DNA from: Gnetum montanum
Taxonomy: Eukaryota > Streptophyta > Gnetopsida > Gnetales > Gnetaceae
DNA length: 52,198 nt
Reading direction: 5' to 3'
NCBI GenBank assembly: GCA_015680685.1
Contig: MNCI01006063.1
Span: forward strand, 185,528 to 237,725
Part shown: piece by piece, positions 33,627-44,878 of the stretch
How positions within the stretch are numbered: the first letter of the stretch is position 1
How the letters are laid out: each line of letters starts with the position of its first letter
Position numbers and translations under genes: made by a program
Notes under the pieces: model-generated
Told to the model about the DNA's origin: nothing
Database searches by the model: none
What the model saw: only the letters and a program-made list of their open reading frames with translations

Positions 33627-34000
33627 ATGAAAGAAGCATTGCTCGTTTCTAACCTTAATGTCGAAATCTCAAATCCTGTAATTGCAACTGAACCTATAGT
33701 CATTGTTGGAGAGATAAACCCTCAAGGGCCAACTCGCCGGTCACTTAGGTTACAAGGAAAAGACCCCACTTATACAATTCTCACTTCAAAATAGTACAAA
33801 TTCATCTATGTAAAGATCCAAGCTAACTTGCCCATTGATTGCACAGAAATGGAAACAAAATGACATTATGAACTCATCTATAAGGGAGGCCATAACTTTA
33901 CCCCCTTGGCATATGATGTGATTCCCCTCTTTGAATCCCATCATGAACTCATATCCCAACTCCTCATGGCAAGGAATCAAACCTTGTGGCAACCCACCTT
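33627..34000 (+). pseudogene. gag: Element C gag, N-terminal part, interrupted by B
   Basis: From ATG 33627 the frame encodes a short leader, then GPTRRSLRLQGKD, matching B's GPHRSLRL block, and an IYKGGHNFTPLAYDVIP stretch matching B near 35975. Two stops occur (TAG near 33792, TGA near 33861). The frame reaches the B insertion at a Pro codon and resumes at 51579, aligned with B gag PTVDP. The role would be as capsid precursor. Confidence 0.75.
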
Positions 34001-34135
34001 TGAAACACCACAAAAATTTCGAGTTTGGCACTTGTCCAACAAGAAGCAGATCCCCATGACCCTCAGATGACTTTGGCTACATTTGAAGTCACACATGGCA
34101 ATTTTGAGGATCAAAACACTTGGTCTTTACCAAGT

Positions 34136-34440
34136 GTTGTACCGGCGTGTACGCCTAGTGTCTACGCCTAGCGTACATGCCTGACATTTTCAGCGTATAC
34201 GCCCGACGCACAGCATACATGCCTCACATGTATGCTCAACAGGTGCAATAGGAGCAAGAATTGAAGCAAGTCGACATCCAACACCCATCAGCGTATACGC
34301 CCCAGCATATACGCCAGCATCCATCAGCGTATATGCCCCAGCGTATACGCCCAGCGTCCATCCAAGTTCACACGCCCAGCAAGTCCAGCATATACGCCAG
34401 CCTGATGTAGCGTATACGCCCAGCGTATACCATATTTCTA
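34136..34440 (+). repeat. AGCGTATACGC palindrome array in B's U3 (5' LTR)
   Basis: About a dozen copies of CAGCGTATACGCC and variants (CAGCATATACGCC, AGCGTACATGCC), separated by short linkers such as AGCATCCATC. The core AGCGTATACGCT is its own reverse complement. Confidence 0.9.
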
Positions 34441-34464
34441 AATTGTACGCACCTGGTCGACACG

Positions 34465-34512
34465 CCACGTGTCTCCCGACCCGATTTTCTCGTTAAACCC
34501 CCCCTATAAAAA
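34465..34512 (+). promoter_or_regulatory. G-box and TATA box of the B 5' LTR
   Basis: CCACGTGTC (34465-34473) lies about 30 bp upstream of TATAAAAA (34505-34512). Both are kept in the 3' LTR (50771-50779 and 50812-50819). CACGTG elements bind bZIP and bHLH factors in plants; use here is inferred. Confidence 0.6.
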
Positions 34513-34729
34513 GCCCAATTTTTCGCGTATTCAAGGTCGGAAAAATTTTTAATAGAGCAGACCCAGAGTAATTACGCTACAAACCAGAGCCTAAAACCCT
34601 CTTACGCTGGAAGTCCTGTATGCCGAGCACAGTCTCTACGCTCCACCTACCGTGCGAACCAGCCGCATCCCTACACCCACCGGGGCTTTACGTCCACCTT
34701 ATGTTCAGCCACAACTGCGTTAGACCGGT

Positions 34730-35065
34730 GCACTACATTTCCACTTCATAATACAGTCTACAGTTTACAGTTTATAGTTTACGCTGATTCCTTGCATGTG
34801 TTTCTGTTTACGCTCATTTACATTTACGCTCTAGTTACGCCCTCTAGACTCTGTTTCCACTATTTACGTTGTCGGCATCCTGTTTACGCTTTACGCCCTG
34901 TTTACGCTTTACGCTGTCTATGCTATTTACGCCCTGTTTACGCTGTGTTCTGGTCTACACTTAGTTTACGCTACATGTATTAGTTTACGCTGTTATACCG
35001 TTTACATTTTGTTTACGCCCTATTTTCACTGTTCGCTCCGTTTTACACTCGTTACACCGTTTACG
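34730..35065 (+). repeat. TTTACGC-rich block after the TATA box (B 5' LTR)
   Basis: Repeated GTTTACGCT, TTTACGCCCTG and GTTTACATT units of 8-13 bp, with no fixed longer period. The 3' LTR has the same block at 51060-51380. D, A and C have GTTTACATTCTG-type units there. Confidence 0.75.
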
Positions 35066-35263
35066 TATAACCCAGCGTATAACACTTCGGTGACGCTTGG
35101 GGAAATCCTTGTCTGATCCGTGTGCGGACCACTCAAGGTACCCTACCTTTGTGCATTCTAGCACGCCCTCAGGCGAAGGTAGGATCATCTGTGCTCGTCC
35201 TGCGATCCCACGGTCTCTGTTTCTCCTTCCAGCCAGGGACCGACGATTTCAGGCGGTACAGAA

Positions 35264-35283
35264 ATTGGTGCTAGAAGGAGGGC
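35264..35283 (+). promoter_or_regulatory. Primer-binding site (element B)
   Basis: ATTGGTGCTAGAAGGAGGGC, starting three bases after the LTR. The tRNA whose 3' end pairs with TGGTGCTAGAAGG was not determined. C shares it. Confidence 0.7.
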
Positions 35284-35722
35284 CTCCGCTTAAACAAATT
35301 GACTGTACACTCCTCAGCATCTACGCTCATCAGCGTTATCGCTGCCCTGTTTAAACCCCCGACTCTCAGCATCTACGCTGTCAATCTTCCAGTGTCTGCA
35401 CTACGTTCAGAAACCCCAGCGTCTACACGGCTAACTCACGTCAGCGTCTACGCTGCACACTTAGCGTCTACGCTACGCACTTATCCCAGCGTCTACGCTA
35501 CACACAGACCAGCGTCTACGCTGCACACTTAGCGTCTACACTGCCCGTAGACCAGTGTCTATGCTACACACTTACGCTGTAGATTCGTCTACGCCGGCCA
35601 CATACGCTACGTATACACTGTATACAGCTATTACACGCTGCCAGTTGGAGCATATATGCTGTATGTTGCTCAGTACATCAATTTCACACACTCAAACCGT
35701 TTTACATACACAATCTATCATC
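35284..35722 (+). repeat. Leader of element B with AGCGTCTACGCT array
   Basis: No gene. At 35310-35620 there are about ten copies of AGCGTCTACGCT and relatives, spaced by CACACTT-type linkers. This is the LTR palindrome with the central TATA changed to TCTA. Confidence 0.85.
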
Positions 35723-38700
35723 ATGAATCCCGTAAATACCACTGCTGCCACAACCCAGAACATTAACATCTCAGACAACATGGCTGCCCAGCAGTCTATC
35801 ACACCACACTTGGGAGGGCAATCCACAATGGGGCCCCATCGGTCTTTGAGGTTATAAGGGAGAGATTCAGCCGCTAACGTTATAACCCAAGACCAGTATA
35901 ACTTTATCTGCATTAAGATACAAGCCAGCCTGGCAGTGGATCAGGCTGAAATGGAAGTAAAGAAGCAATTTGAACTCTTTTATAGGGGAGGACACGAGTT
36001 CATCCCTTCCCCATATGACGTAATCCCCGTTCCAGAACAATTCTCGGAGCTCTTTACGTAGCTCCTTCTGCACAGGAGCCAATCATTAGACCAACCTACG
36101 GTGGATCCCCAATTGGACGAAGAGGACAAATTCACTGCCTAATCAGAGCACGAAGACTCCTACCACACCCTTAGTCCACATAACCACCTTAACCCCACCT
36201 TTCACCCAGACGCAGGGGAGATCATGCCCCTCCAACCCCCTAGGTCTACCCAGACCCAAGCACCGTTACATGAACATCAGCGTTAGTCCATATTCCTCCC
36301 CAGAGCAACTCCTTGCCCAACACATTCCCTTTTGCAATCACCCTCGCTACAGTCGCAGGTTCATCCTCACGAGCACCGTCCCCTCACAATAACGTGGGAG
36401 TGACATTCCCACCCCAAGTGATAGGAATGCCACACATTATACCTGCGTCCACGTTTGCCCACTACATCCCGCACGTCCAAATGCATGCACCTCCTTCGAC
36501 CGCTGTAACCCAACAAGGAGCCTCTTCATACAACATGGCCGGATAATGGCCGATGATGGGTACGACGTCACAGCAAACTTCCTACCACCATGTACCACCC
36601 CACACGCTACCACCAGCTCATGTGCCCCAGGCATAGCCATAACCATACCAACAACAGCCTCCTCTGTATAATGTGTTACCCCTAGCCCCACCTACTGTAC
36701 ACTTCCCACAGACACAACCGCCAACAACGTAACTTTCAACCTTTCAACCCACCGTTCAATAGTCTAACCCATACAGTGTACCACAAGCTCAATCCACCAT
36801 GCTCCCAAATGCTCAGGATTGGGCAGATGCTAAAAAAATGATGTAGGAATTAACTGACGAGGTAAAATGCCTCAAAACAGCTGCTGACGGGGAGTTGAAG
36901 GTAGTAGACTTCTACAACGATGACCCCATCAACTCTTCCATCCCACCTTTAACTTTGCCTAAAGGCGTCTCCCTACCAACGCTAACCAAGTACAATGGGG
37001 AGACAAATCCTAATGCACATTTAATAACGTTCAGGTTGGAGTGCGCACTACTGCAGGCATGACCCCATGCAATTCTTCGTGTGTTTCCCATGTCCCTCTC
37101 GGGGAGAGCACTTGATTGGTATAGGGCACTCCCAAGAAACTCCGTCTCCTCCTTGGAGGACCTACTACACCAGTTCGTGACTAGGTTCAAATATAACCTA
37201 AAACCTGAGGCCACACTAGACAGCCTCATTCAGGTCAAGCAGGCACTGCTTGAACCGGTCTAGAAATTTATTCATAGGTGGAGTGCAGCTCTCAATGAGC
37301 TGCACGAGCCAATCTCCCAGACATACCTGCTCACTATTTTAAAAGGGGTTGTCAATGATTTCTTTAAATCCAAGCTGTACTATCTGAACGCGTGCAATCT
37401 TAACCAAGCATTTGAGCAAATTAAAAACATAGAAGAGGCAGCCCAAAACAGCAATGACCCTACCTACTTAGCCTTTAAAAATCAACATGCTAAAAAGGAT
37501 AAAGAAAAGGCTAAAACAACTATAGCATCGATAGTAGGGGCACAACAACAAACTAAACCACTGACAACCTCTACTAATTACAACAGACCAACTCTGACGA
37601 CCGCGTAAGAATCATCATCACAGCAAAACCCAACAAACCGTACGCGGAACTTTGAGAGGAAAGAACCCTCTCAACACACACCCCTGCCCATGAAGCCATC
37701 CTTGATTTTTGATCAACTCCTAAAGGCCGGTTTAATGCAACATAAACAGATATCTCCTACGGCCATCCAGAGACATGACCGGTTCTGTCAACTCGTTCAG
37801 AACCCAAGCCTAGTAATGCCGGATGAGCCTCCTGTACCCAAAGGCTTCAGAATGGATCGCTTTTGCGATTACCATCAATGACTAGGGCATGGAACGGATT
37901 ACTGCTTCACCTTGAAGCAGGACATCCAGCAAATGAATGACGATGGTAAAATCACCTTTGACAAAGCAAACCTGATCCAACCACAAAATCAAACTATGGG
38001 GGTCTATAAAGACCCTTTAAACACTAAAGAGGCCCCGTACGTCATTAATACAATCTATCTTGACGATGATTCTGAGCCATCCTACGTTAACACCATATCT
38101 CCTGAACATACACAGCAAACATCCAACAAACCCTTTGTAGTTCACATACCTGTTCCTGCATCTACATCCGCACTCCAGCCACCGCATCCTTCACAACAGC
38201 CATATGTTGTTCAGATGCCCCCAGCAGTAACGACACCTAACACCACGACACATGACAAGCCATATGTGGTGCGTGTCCCTCCCATCACTCCCCTAAATGC
38301 ACCAACTCCGCATACTAGGCCTACTCCCTTCGTAGTCCGAATACCATCAGCCACCGCAACAGCAGAGGTCCAACCTTCGCCAAAACCAGCCCCGTTTGTC
38401 ATTAGGATACCCAAAAGTCCCAATAACTGCCAAGCCGCCGTGTCACAAATGCAAGGTCAACCTAAGCCCTACATTATTAGGGTACCTATCCAGCCCTCTA
38501 ACCAAGCACATCCAACTATACAAACGTCATCCCGCCTGACTCCATATGTGGTAAAGCTCCCAGGGCAACCCGAAATGCCAAAACCAACTGCACCTCCATG
38601 CCACACGCGAGAACGTCTTGCAGACAGACTCGCGCGTGAACATATAGAGAAAGAATGCCAACGGCTGGCTATGGGGCCACCTAAGCACACTCCCCTCAAC

Positions 38701-39885
38701 TCTATACCCATGTCATCATCTAACAATCAACCAAGCACAGGCAATGAAGGTGAGTCGTCTGAAAAACACGAATCATCTAAAACGACAGCTCCGAAAACTG
38801 ACAAGTCAACAAAACGAGAGATAAAACTATTGGGTCCAATGGATCCAGTCAGCACCGATAGAAACACCCCCAACAGTGAAAACTTCGCAGCCGCCTTGAC
38901 ACAAGTCACACAAGCATTAAAACAAAAGAACACTTCACTGAGCTTTTATGACTTAGTCCTAACATCTCAAACACATCGGGAAGCTCTAGTGCGCATGTTA
39001 ACGTCAATCCCAGTAAGCAAGGACCTACCCCCAGATGAACCCTCCATCCATGCGGTGATTTTCTCGCCTCACGGGACTACTCCTAAGCCTCTAAGCTTTC
39101 ATGATGACAACATCAAGGTGGATAAGAAAATGAAGGAGGTAACAACAGCCCCCATGTTCATAACAATCTATATAAACCGGTTTAAAATACATAGGGTCCA
39201 TGTAGACGATGGAGCTGTGACAAACGTTGTGCCATACCACATCATTGAACAACTAGGACTTACTGAACTAATTAAACCAACCATGACTATATGTTTGAAG
39301 TCATTCAGTGGGTCACGCGTAATGGTGAAAGGCACAATAACCTTAAAATTCATAGCGGGAGATCAATTCCCAACATCTGCCAATTTCCTAGTAGTGGATG
39401 AGATGCTGGGGTTCAACCTAATATTGGGAAGACCCTGGTTAGCCCAACTGAGAGCTGTCTCCTTGCCTATACATCAAGAAATTCACTTGCCTTACGAAGG
39501 TGGAGAAATTTTCATACACGGTGAAGCAGCTACTCCTATTATCTCGTCGTATATGGACATGGACCAAGGCTCGGAAGTCGAACTTGAAAAACCTAGCCAA
39601 AATAATGAGAATCCACAACCATCGGTAAGCAGTAAATCTTCTGACATGGAACAAAAGCCTCCTCAAACAGAAAGGCCTGTGCCTCCTCAAGTAGAAGCTA
39701 ATATGGAGCTCCCTACGGACACTGAAATATCTAAAAATGTTAACAAAAAATACATTCAATCAGAAGTCCCTTGGGCCAAATTTCCATTTAATGTAATCAG
39801 TGAAGGGGACGCTAAATACCGGATTATACCTGCTGAAACATTGTCTAACATTAAAACAAAAAAGATCAAAAAATTACTGAAATGA
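35723..39885 (+). pseudogene. gag-pro: Element B gag-protease polyprotein
   Basis: From ATG 35723: an N-terminal GPHRSLRL block, a Pro/Gln-rich stretch, and the gag core (about 36900-37560) with MSLSGRALDWYRALP and YLLTILKGV. A CHHC-type knuckle (FCDYHQ..GHGTDYC, about 37858-37905) follows, then a long linker of PYVVRVP-like repeats. The protease has VDDGA (39202-39216) and LILGRPWL (about 39424-39447). From 37912 to 39885 the frame is unbroken. Upstream stops include TAA near 35857, TAG at 37261 and TGA near 37879. The product would form the particle and cleave the polyproteins. The DDG active site is shared with A. Confidence 0.9.
38100..38580 (+). repeat. Protein-level repeats in the gag-pro linker (B)
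   Basis: About eight units of the pattern KPYVVRVP, APFVIRIP or TPYVVKLP, spaced by 20-30 residue Pro/Thr-rich linkers. A keeps a shorter set (RPFVI, KPFIIRIP, ITFVIQVP; about 4620-4810). The function is unknown; they could be docking motifs or cleavage spacers. Confidence 0.75.
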
Positions 39886-40357
39886 TACTATCACTCTTAG
39901 TCCGAAATGACGTTAAACTATAAACAAGTCCAAAATGACACTAAACTATGATAAAACAGGAAAACAATTAAATGCCACTCCCAGTCTGAAATGACATTAA
40001 ACTATCACGTCCGCAATGACATAAAACTAGCCACGATCAGCAACGATCGGTTGACCGAGAAATCTATCCACGTCCTCTAAAACATTTCTTGATTACGCAT
40101 GGGGCCCAAAATGGCCATAAACTAGTACTTGCTTTTTGTTTTACTTTTATAATCACATTTCCATAATACACTCAAAACAGAAAACAAACCAAAATATTTT
40201 TACATTTCTATGTCATGTTAAACTCAAAATCAACAAAAAATATTTATATAGTTACTACATACAATCAACCGTCCCTGTTCGTTCCACAATTTTCAAGTTA
40301 CAGTTCCAGTATAAATCTGAGTTGAAAAACAACAAAAAAAACTTAAGAGCTGAAATG
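39886..40357 (+). repeat. Spacer after protease with degenerate minisatellite (B)
   Basis: Decayed copies of the CCGAAATGACGTTAAACTA unit at 39898-40030 and GGCCATAAACTAG near 40115, then A/T-rich DNA up to the stop codon of the antisense gene. Confidence 0.75.
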
Positions 40358-41980
40358 CTAAACATCTGGGACATGACGATCGTCCCCCTTGGATTTGCCA
40401 GCATCAAAGGCCCCTACTCCACTGGGGCCAGCTTCTCTAGTGTCACTGCCACCTTCATCCTAAAAAGACCAAAAAAGAAAGAACCAACACAAGAATAAGA
40501 GAATTTAAAAATTTCAAACATTATTCAATCAATTAACTTCATGAACACAAAATGCTTACCATAGGGGATCCCCCCAAGCCGAATTCCAGTCGCCGCAGGA
40601 TTTCCTCTTCGGAAACACTTGCCCAATCTATCCCGTCGAGACCCAAGTCAACATCTGCCAGAGCCTTTCCCTTGTCAACATCCGACCAGGTAGGATTTTT
40701 CAAAGGGAACTCCCCCATTGACACCTCCCCAGAAGCTATTGTTATCAGCTGTTTAGGGGATTCTATCTCTACAATTGTGTTTTGGGCGAATGTGTCAAAG
40801 GTAGAGCGCAGACCAAGGCCTTCCACAAACATTTCCAACTGTCACTTCTCAATCGACACTTATTTTAGCGACTTCTTATATAGGTGCTTGTGGTTCTTCT
40901 CATCTTGCCCCCATTTGCGTACTTTGGAGGCGAAAGCCTTTCAATCTTGGCATTTGGTGTTCAACAATTCAATTTGAGCCCTGCGCTCCCCTAGTCTTCG
41001 TATCAATCCTGCGTGACGATTGAGTAGGTTCCAATACCTCGTATACGTGACTTCGGAGGTCCGCCAAGAGCAATCATTGTCTAATCTGGCTGCGGCGAAT
41101 TCGTACCGGGCCTTCAGGTCCTCATGTTCCACTGACAGTCCAGAAACCTCCTTTTTCGCCTAAATCTGGAGCCATAATTGCTCAATGGATCACCTACACG
41201 TCCATACTACTTTAGCATTGTGAACAAAGCCCTCTGCTACCTCTTCGTAAATGGGTCTGGGCGCTTGTTCAACTTCTGGGGAAAGGGTGGGCAAGCTCTC
41301 TATGATGACAGTCTCTAACGGATCCCACCTCAGTTGGGCACCTATCCATAGGAAAAAGATAAATGTTAGAATAGACAAAATCAAGCATCAAACTCTAACA
41401 TAGTAAAGATCTTTGGATGTTCCCACACCTATTTCAGGATGGATCCCTTCGATCCGCTCGACGACCTCTTCGGCCACACCAGCTACGAAATCCCTTTTAC
41501 TTGGCATTTCCATCCAAGTAAAAGGTCCATCAGCGCGCGAGGTGCTAACCTTTGGCAGCATTTCAGGGGGAATCTCTTGCTCCATCTTAGGGATGGTCTC
41601 GCTCTCCTCTGAGTCAAACGAAAAATTCACAACGAGATAATCCCAGAATATATTAAGCTGCACAACTAAGTAAAGAGACATACCATTCCCCCTAGTTTCC
41701 TCTGGAGTGGGAGGGTCTCCAAGGTCTAGATTGCCTTTGAGAAAATCATTGAACATCTCTTCAGTCTCCGCTTGATCATCTAGTGGTTCAGTGTCTCCAG
41801 TTCCTTCCCCCAGCACTTCAATCCCTCCCGCTGGGTCAGTTAACTCTTCCTTCTCAGGTATAGTATGCAAATCCCGCCTCTTGACTTCTCAACAAAAAAC
41901 AGATGAAGTTAGTTGCATACAGCCAATAACCGTTAAATCTATCTGCAAAATAAATGAAGTAAAGAAAACGAGAGATTTAC

Positions 41981-43021
41981 CAGGTATTTTAAATCGAATC
42001 CGCTTTACTTTGGGCAATTCAATCTCATTGGTCTCCTCAGTTGTGTAGTCACGCTTCGCCAACTTTGATTTGGCTTTGCCTATTGTGTCCTTGACCACCT
42101 GTTCCACCTTCTTGGTAGTGTAAGATATTTCATCCAGTTCCAACCCTACACTGTCGCGCGTATGGAGTGAGGCGCCAGACGATCCACCCGTAGTGATCGT
42201 AAGGGATTCATCAATCCCCTCGGGGGTGTCTTGGGACTTAGCTATGTCGAATAAGTGGTTTACCCAGGGGCGAGATAACTGATTCCTATCACGCAAAACA
42301 AATTTTTTCTCCCCACGAACCACTAAAAATTCAGCTAAACGACGAACATAACCAGCAAAAAAGGTAAAGGTGAAATGGGACTGAGCGTCTATGTTCGAAC
42401 GCAGCCACATTATCTCTTTAGTCATGCCCGATAATAAAAATTCAGCCCAATTGTAGCGCACGCCAGCCTCTAGAACAGTGCACATGACTCGCACTGCTTC
42501 AACCCTGAGACTCTTAACTTGCGATAGAGTCTTCGGAAATAGACGCGTCCGAAATAAGGGGTAAAGCTCATTGACTTCTTCAAATTTTGTTGTCCCCTGC
42601 ATTGGAAATCCTTTGGTGCCCTTCGTCACCCCTAACCAATCCTCTAAAGCGCGGATCGTGTGAATTTCTTTATGCACCCTATCTAAAACAATCTTGATAC
42701 CACCTGTAGGCACGCCAAACAAATCTGCAAAAAATTGGGGCGATAATTCAAAAATTATTTTAATGCCCTTAATACGCGCGCTATAGCGAGAAATAGATTT
42801 GTCAAATGAATCCATGATCCCGATCATCTCTGCTATAGACACGTCCGGGCTAGGGGCTGCGAAGAGCACCATGAGGCCGACATGTTCTAAACAGGCAATA
42901 ATGGATGGTGGGGCTTTTACCCGTAACCACATCTGGGCGGCATCGGTTTCACCGAATTTCATAGAGAGAGTCGCTTCAGTCCACCTGGTTACAACAGAAT
43001 CCTCGCCAGAGGTAGTGCCAG
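41981..43021 (-). pseudogene. Exon 4 of the antisense gene (largest exon, uninterrupted)
   Basis: A 1041-nt exon with no stop in an otherwise decayed element. It encodes MKFGETDAAQMWLR, a stretch with ELSPQFFADLFGVPTGG, a LFRTRLFPKTLSQVKSLRVE block and a basic C-terminal region (KVKRIRFKIPG). The order, an LGVP/LFGVP-G motif followed by a helical region with a LFP block, resembles plant mobile-domain and 'putative plant transposon protein' families. Acceptor TCTCTACAG/CT and donor CCTG/GTAAAT are both good. G conserves the start (MKYDDVEGAQHWF, SILMAEMVTIIDSF). Confidence 0.6.
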
Positions 43022-43997
43022 CTGTAGAGACAAATCCAAAACCCTCATATTAGTTTAACACTTGGTGATTGAACAAACACATCACGACATCTAGAAAACA
43101 TTGCCACTTACTCTCAGTGTTAGATTTTGAGGTTTCGCCTAGATCAGAAGCAGATGGAAAAATTGGCCCATTAGGGGACCAGTTGGCGTGTAACCATCCA
43201 CGCGCCGTGCATTGTGCGAACGCCTTAGAAAATCTCTTGGGGAAGTTCTTCATGGCGTCCCTAGTTTGGGCCAAAATGGCCTCGCGAAGGGTGGGACCCA
43301 CCATGAACACCTCCAAAGCCGTGCGTGCCAATGCAAGCCCATCATCACCTGCGTAGTCCCCTTCTTGCGTAACTTTCAGCCTACGGAAAGGCGAAAACAT
43401 GTGTTAAAACAAGAGCAAATATTTGAATGTAAAAAGAGAGGAACAACCAAAGCTAAAACAAAATTATCTTTCCACCCAGTATACTATGCTGGGGGGATTC
43501 TGGAATAAGGTGTGCATGCGGCCAACCAAGAACAACATGTCGTTGATATAGTTAGGCCCCCGCGGCAGCTGGTCCCACACAGGCGTCAAAGGATGGGCAG
43601 ATCTTGGACCACCGGGGGGAACACCCTCAGCGACAAGTGGCCCTTCATCAATATCATCCATAAATATTCTAATACCCTCCACTGCACCAGGTAACATGGC
43701 CTCGATGATGCTCCGCGCCACATCCTTGCCTAGGTGGGACCAAATCACAACCCTGAAATGGTCCAGCATGAAGGCCAAAAATTCGCAGGCCCCATCCCGA
43801 AACTAGACCCCATTGTTCTCAACGGTTAAATTTGGGGTCGGTTCACCACCCTCAATGGGACCAAACCATGTCAACACCCCGACTAGCTCAATCACTAGAA
43901 AGGGAGGTTCAACATTCCTACAAGCCATTAAAACAACCCGAAAGATTAATCATACCAAAAACTTCATTTTGAAAAATAGACATTCGCGAAAAAAAAT

Positions 43998-44480
43998 TTC
44001 TAACTATTTACGCTCAGCGTATACGCTGGGCATATACGCCAAATTGTTTATGCTCGGTGTATACGCTGGGTGTATACGCAAACTATTTACGCTCGGTGTA
44101 TACGATGGGCGTATACGCCAACTGTTTACGCTCGGCGTATACGCTGGGCGTATACGCAAACTCTTACGCTCGGCGTATATGCTGGGCGTATACGCTAAAA
44201 ACTGTCTACGCCATACATGATGCAAGAATTTACGCCGAACAGTCTTGCGCTGCAGAATAACCCTCGGCGTATATGCCGAGCGTAGACCATCTACGCCAGA
44301 AGCTAGCACAAGTGTCTACGCTTGGCGTATACGCTCAGCGTATACGCCGACAATCGTCTACGCTGAATACCGAAAAAACGAAGCCATGATAGTCTACGCT
44401 GAAAACAACACATGCAGCGTATACGCCGGTACACTACCTTGAACCTTTTACGCTTGGCGTATACACCGAAACCCTACATG
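43998..44480 (-). repeat. AGCGTATACGCT array in intron 1 of the antisense gene
   Basis: About fifteen copies of the same palindrome as in B's U3, often paired as GCTCGGCGTATACGCTGGGCGTATACGC. One perfect AGCGTATACGCT lies at 44016-44027. The sequence is strand-symmetric, so peptide frames with repeated TLGVYA appear on both strands. It lies inside the inferred first intron. Confidence 0.85.
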
Positions 44481-44679
44481 CTAACTGTCTACGCTACAAA
44501 AATAGACGCAGAAAAATAAACAAAAACAGGGTCAAGAGCCTACTTGCTGGAAGATCCAGGCCATGCGGGGACGCTCGGGCGAGGTAGGCACTGCAGCATC
44601 GCCTCACTCTCCTCCGCGAACGTCAGCTCTGGTCCTTTCTTTCATAGGCCTTCCATTTCCTTGCCTTTGCCCATCCCAG

Positions 44680-44840
44680 CGTATACATTGTGGTTCCTTC
44701 GGTCGACGTCTACGCTGCAGTGTGCTCGGCGTCTATGCTAAGTTCTCTCTCGGTGTCTATGCTGGGGTTTCGCTCAATGTTTACGCTGGGGTTTCGCTTG
44801 GCGTCTACGCTGGGGTTCTGATCCACAGTTTACGCTCACG
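44680..44840 (-). repeat. GCGTCTACGCTGGGGTTTCG array in the antisense 5' UTR
   Basis: Four or five longer units (TTTCGCTTGGCGTCTACGCTGGGG), between the inferred TATA box and the exon 1 ATG. They combine the AGCGTCTACGC core with GGGGTTTCG. Confidence 0.75.
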
Positions 44841-44878
44841 CTCGTAAAGTCAAATGACAAATGAAACCCCTTCTCCCC

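Larger units (their letters stand above)
31184..34000 (+). mobile_element. Element C, left part: 5' LTR, leader and gag start
   Basis: 5' LTR (31184-33016), primer-binding site, leader and gag up to 34000, where B is inserted. The gag frame resumes at 51579. The LTR start TAAAACACCAC has TG changed to TA. C is inserted in G. Confidence 0.75.
34001..35260 (+). repeat. 5' LTR of element B (1260 bp)
   Basis: Starts TGAAACACCAC and ends GGCGGTACA. U3 holds the AGCGTATACGC array (34136-34440), a G-box CCACGTGTC (34465-34473) and TATAAAAA (34505-34512). After the TATA box, a TTTACGC-rich block (34730-35065) is followed by a conserved end. It pairs with 50232-51578, which has about 87 bp more, mostly from array units. 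Confidence 0.9.
40358..44674 (-). pseudogene. Spliced antisense gene of element B: FCP1-like plus plant-mobile-domain-like protein
   Basis: Eight exons on the minus strand: 44674-44544, 43917-43468, 43380-43112, 43021-41981, 41887-41684, 41608-41429, 41341-40560, 40459-40358 (stop TAG). Introns are 75-100 bp, except intron 1 (626 bp). All join in one frame. Ends are GT-AG, except intron 2, whose donor reads AT; G has GTAAGT there. Exon 2 has VIELVGVL, CEFLAFMLDHFRVVIWS and a FQNPPSIVYW end, as in FCP1/NIF-type HAD domains, but motif I lacks Asp. Exons 3-4 resemble plant mobile-domain proteins. Exons 5-6 are acidic and exon 7 is helical. Stops: one in exon 1 (44644), one in exon 2 (43805, TGG in G), five in exon 7. 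Exons 3-6 are open. It was probably functional once. Confidence 0.75.

Noticed and set aside
42799-43508. Plus-strand ORFs across the antisense exons
   Set aside because: They cross the inferred introns, have no homologue in G, and are shadows of the minus-strand exons.
44004-44309. Repeat-rich ORFs with TLGVYA or AYTPSV motifs on both strands (also 34190-34468, 50386-50613)
   Set aside because: They come from the palindromic 12-mer array, which reads alike on both strands. They lie in LTR, leader or intron sequence.
43998-44480. CRISPR-like array
   Set aside because: Short palindromes with irregular linkers in a plant retrotransposon. There are no uniform repeats with unique spacers and no cas genes.
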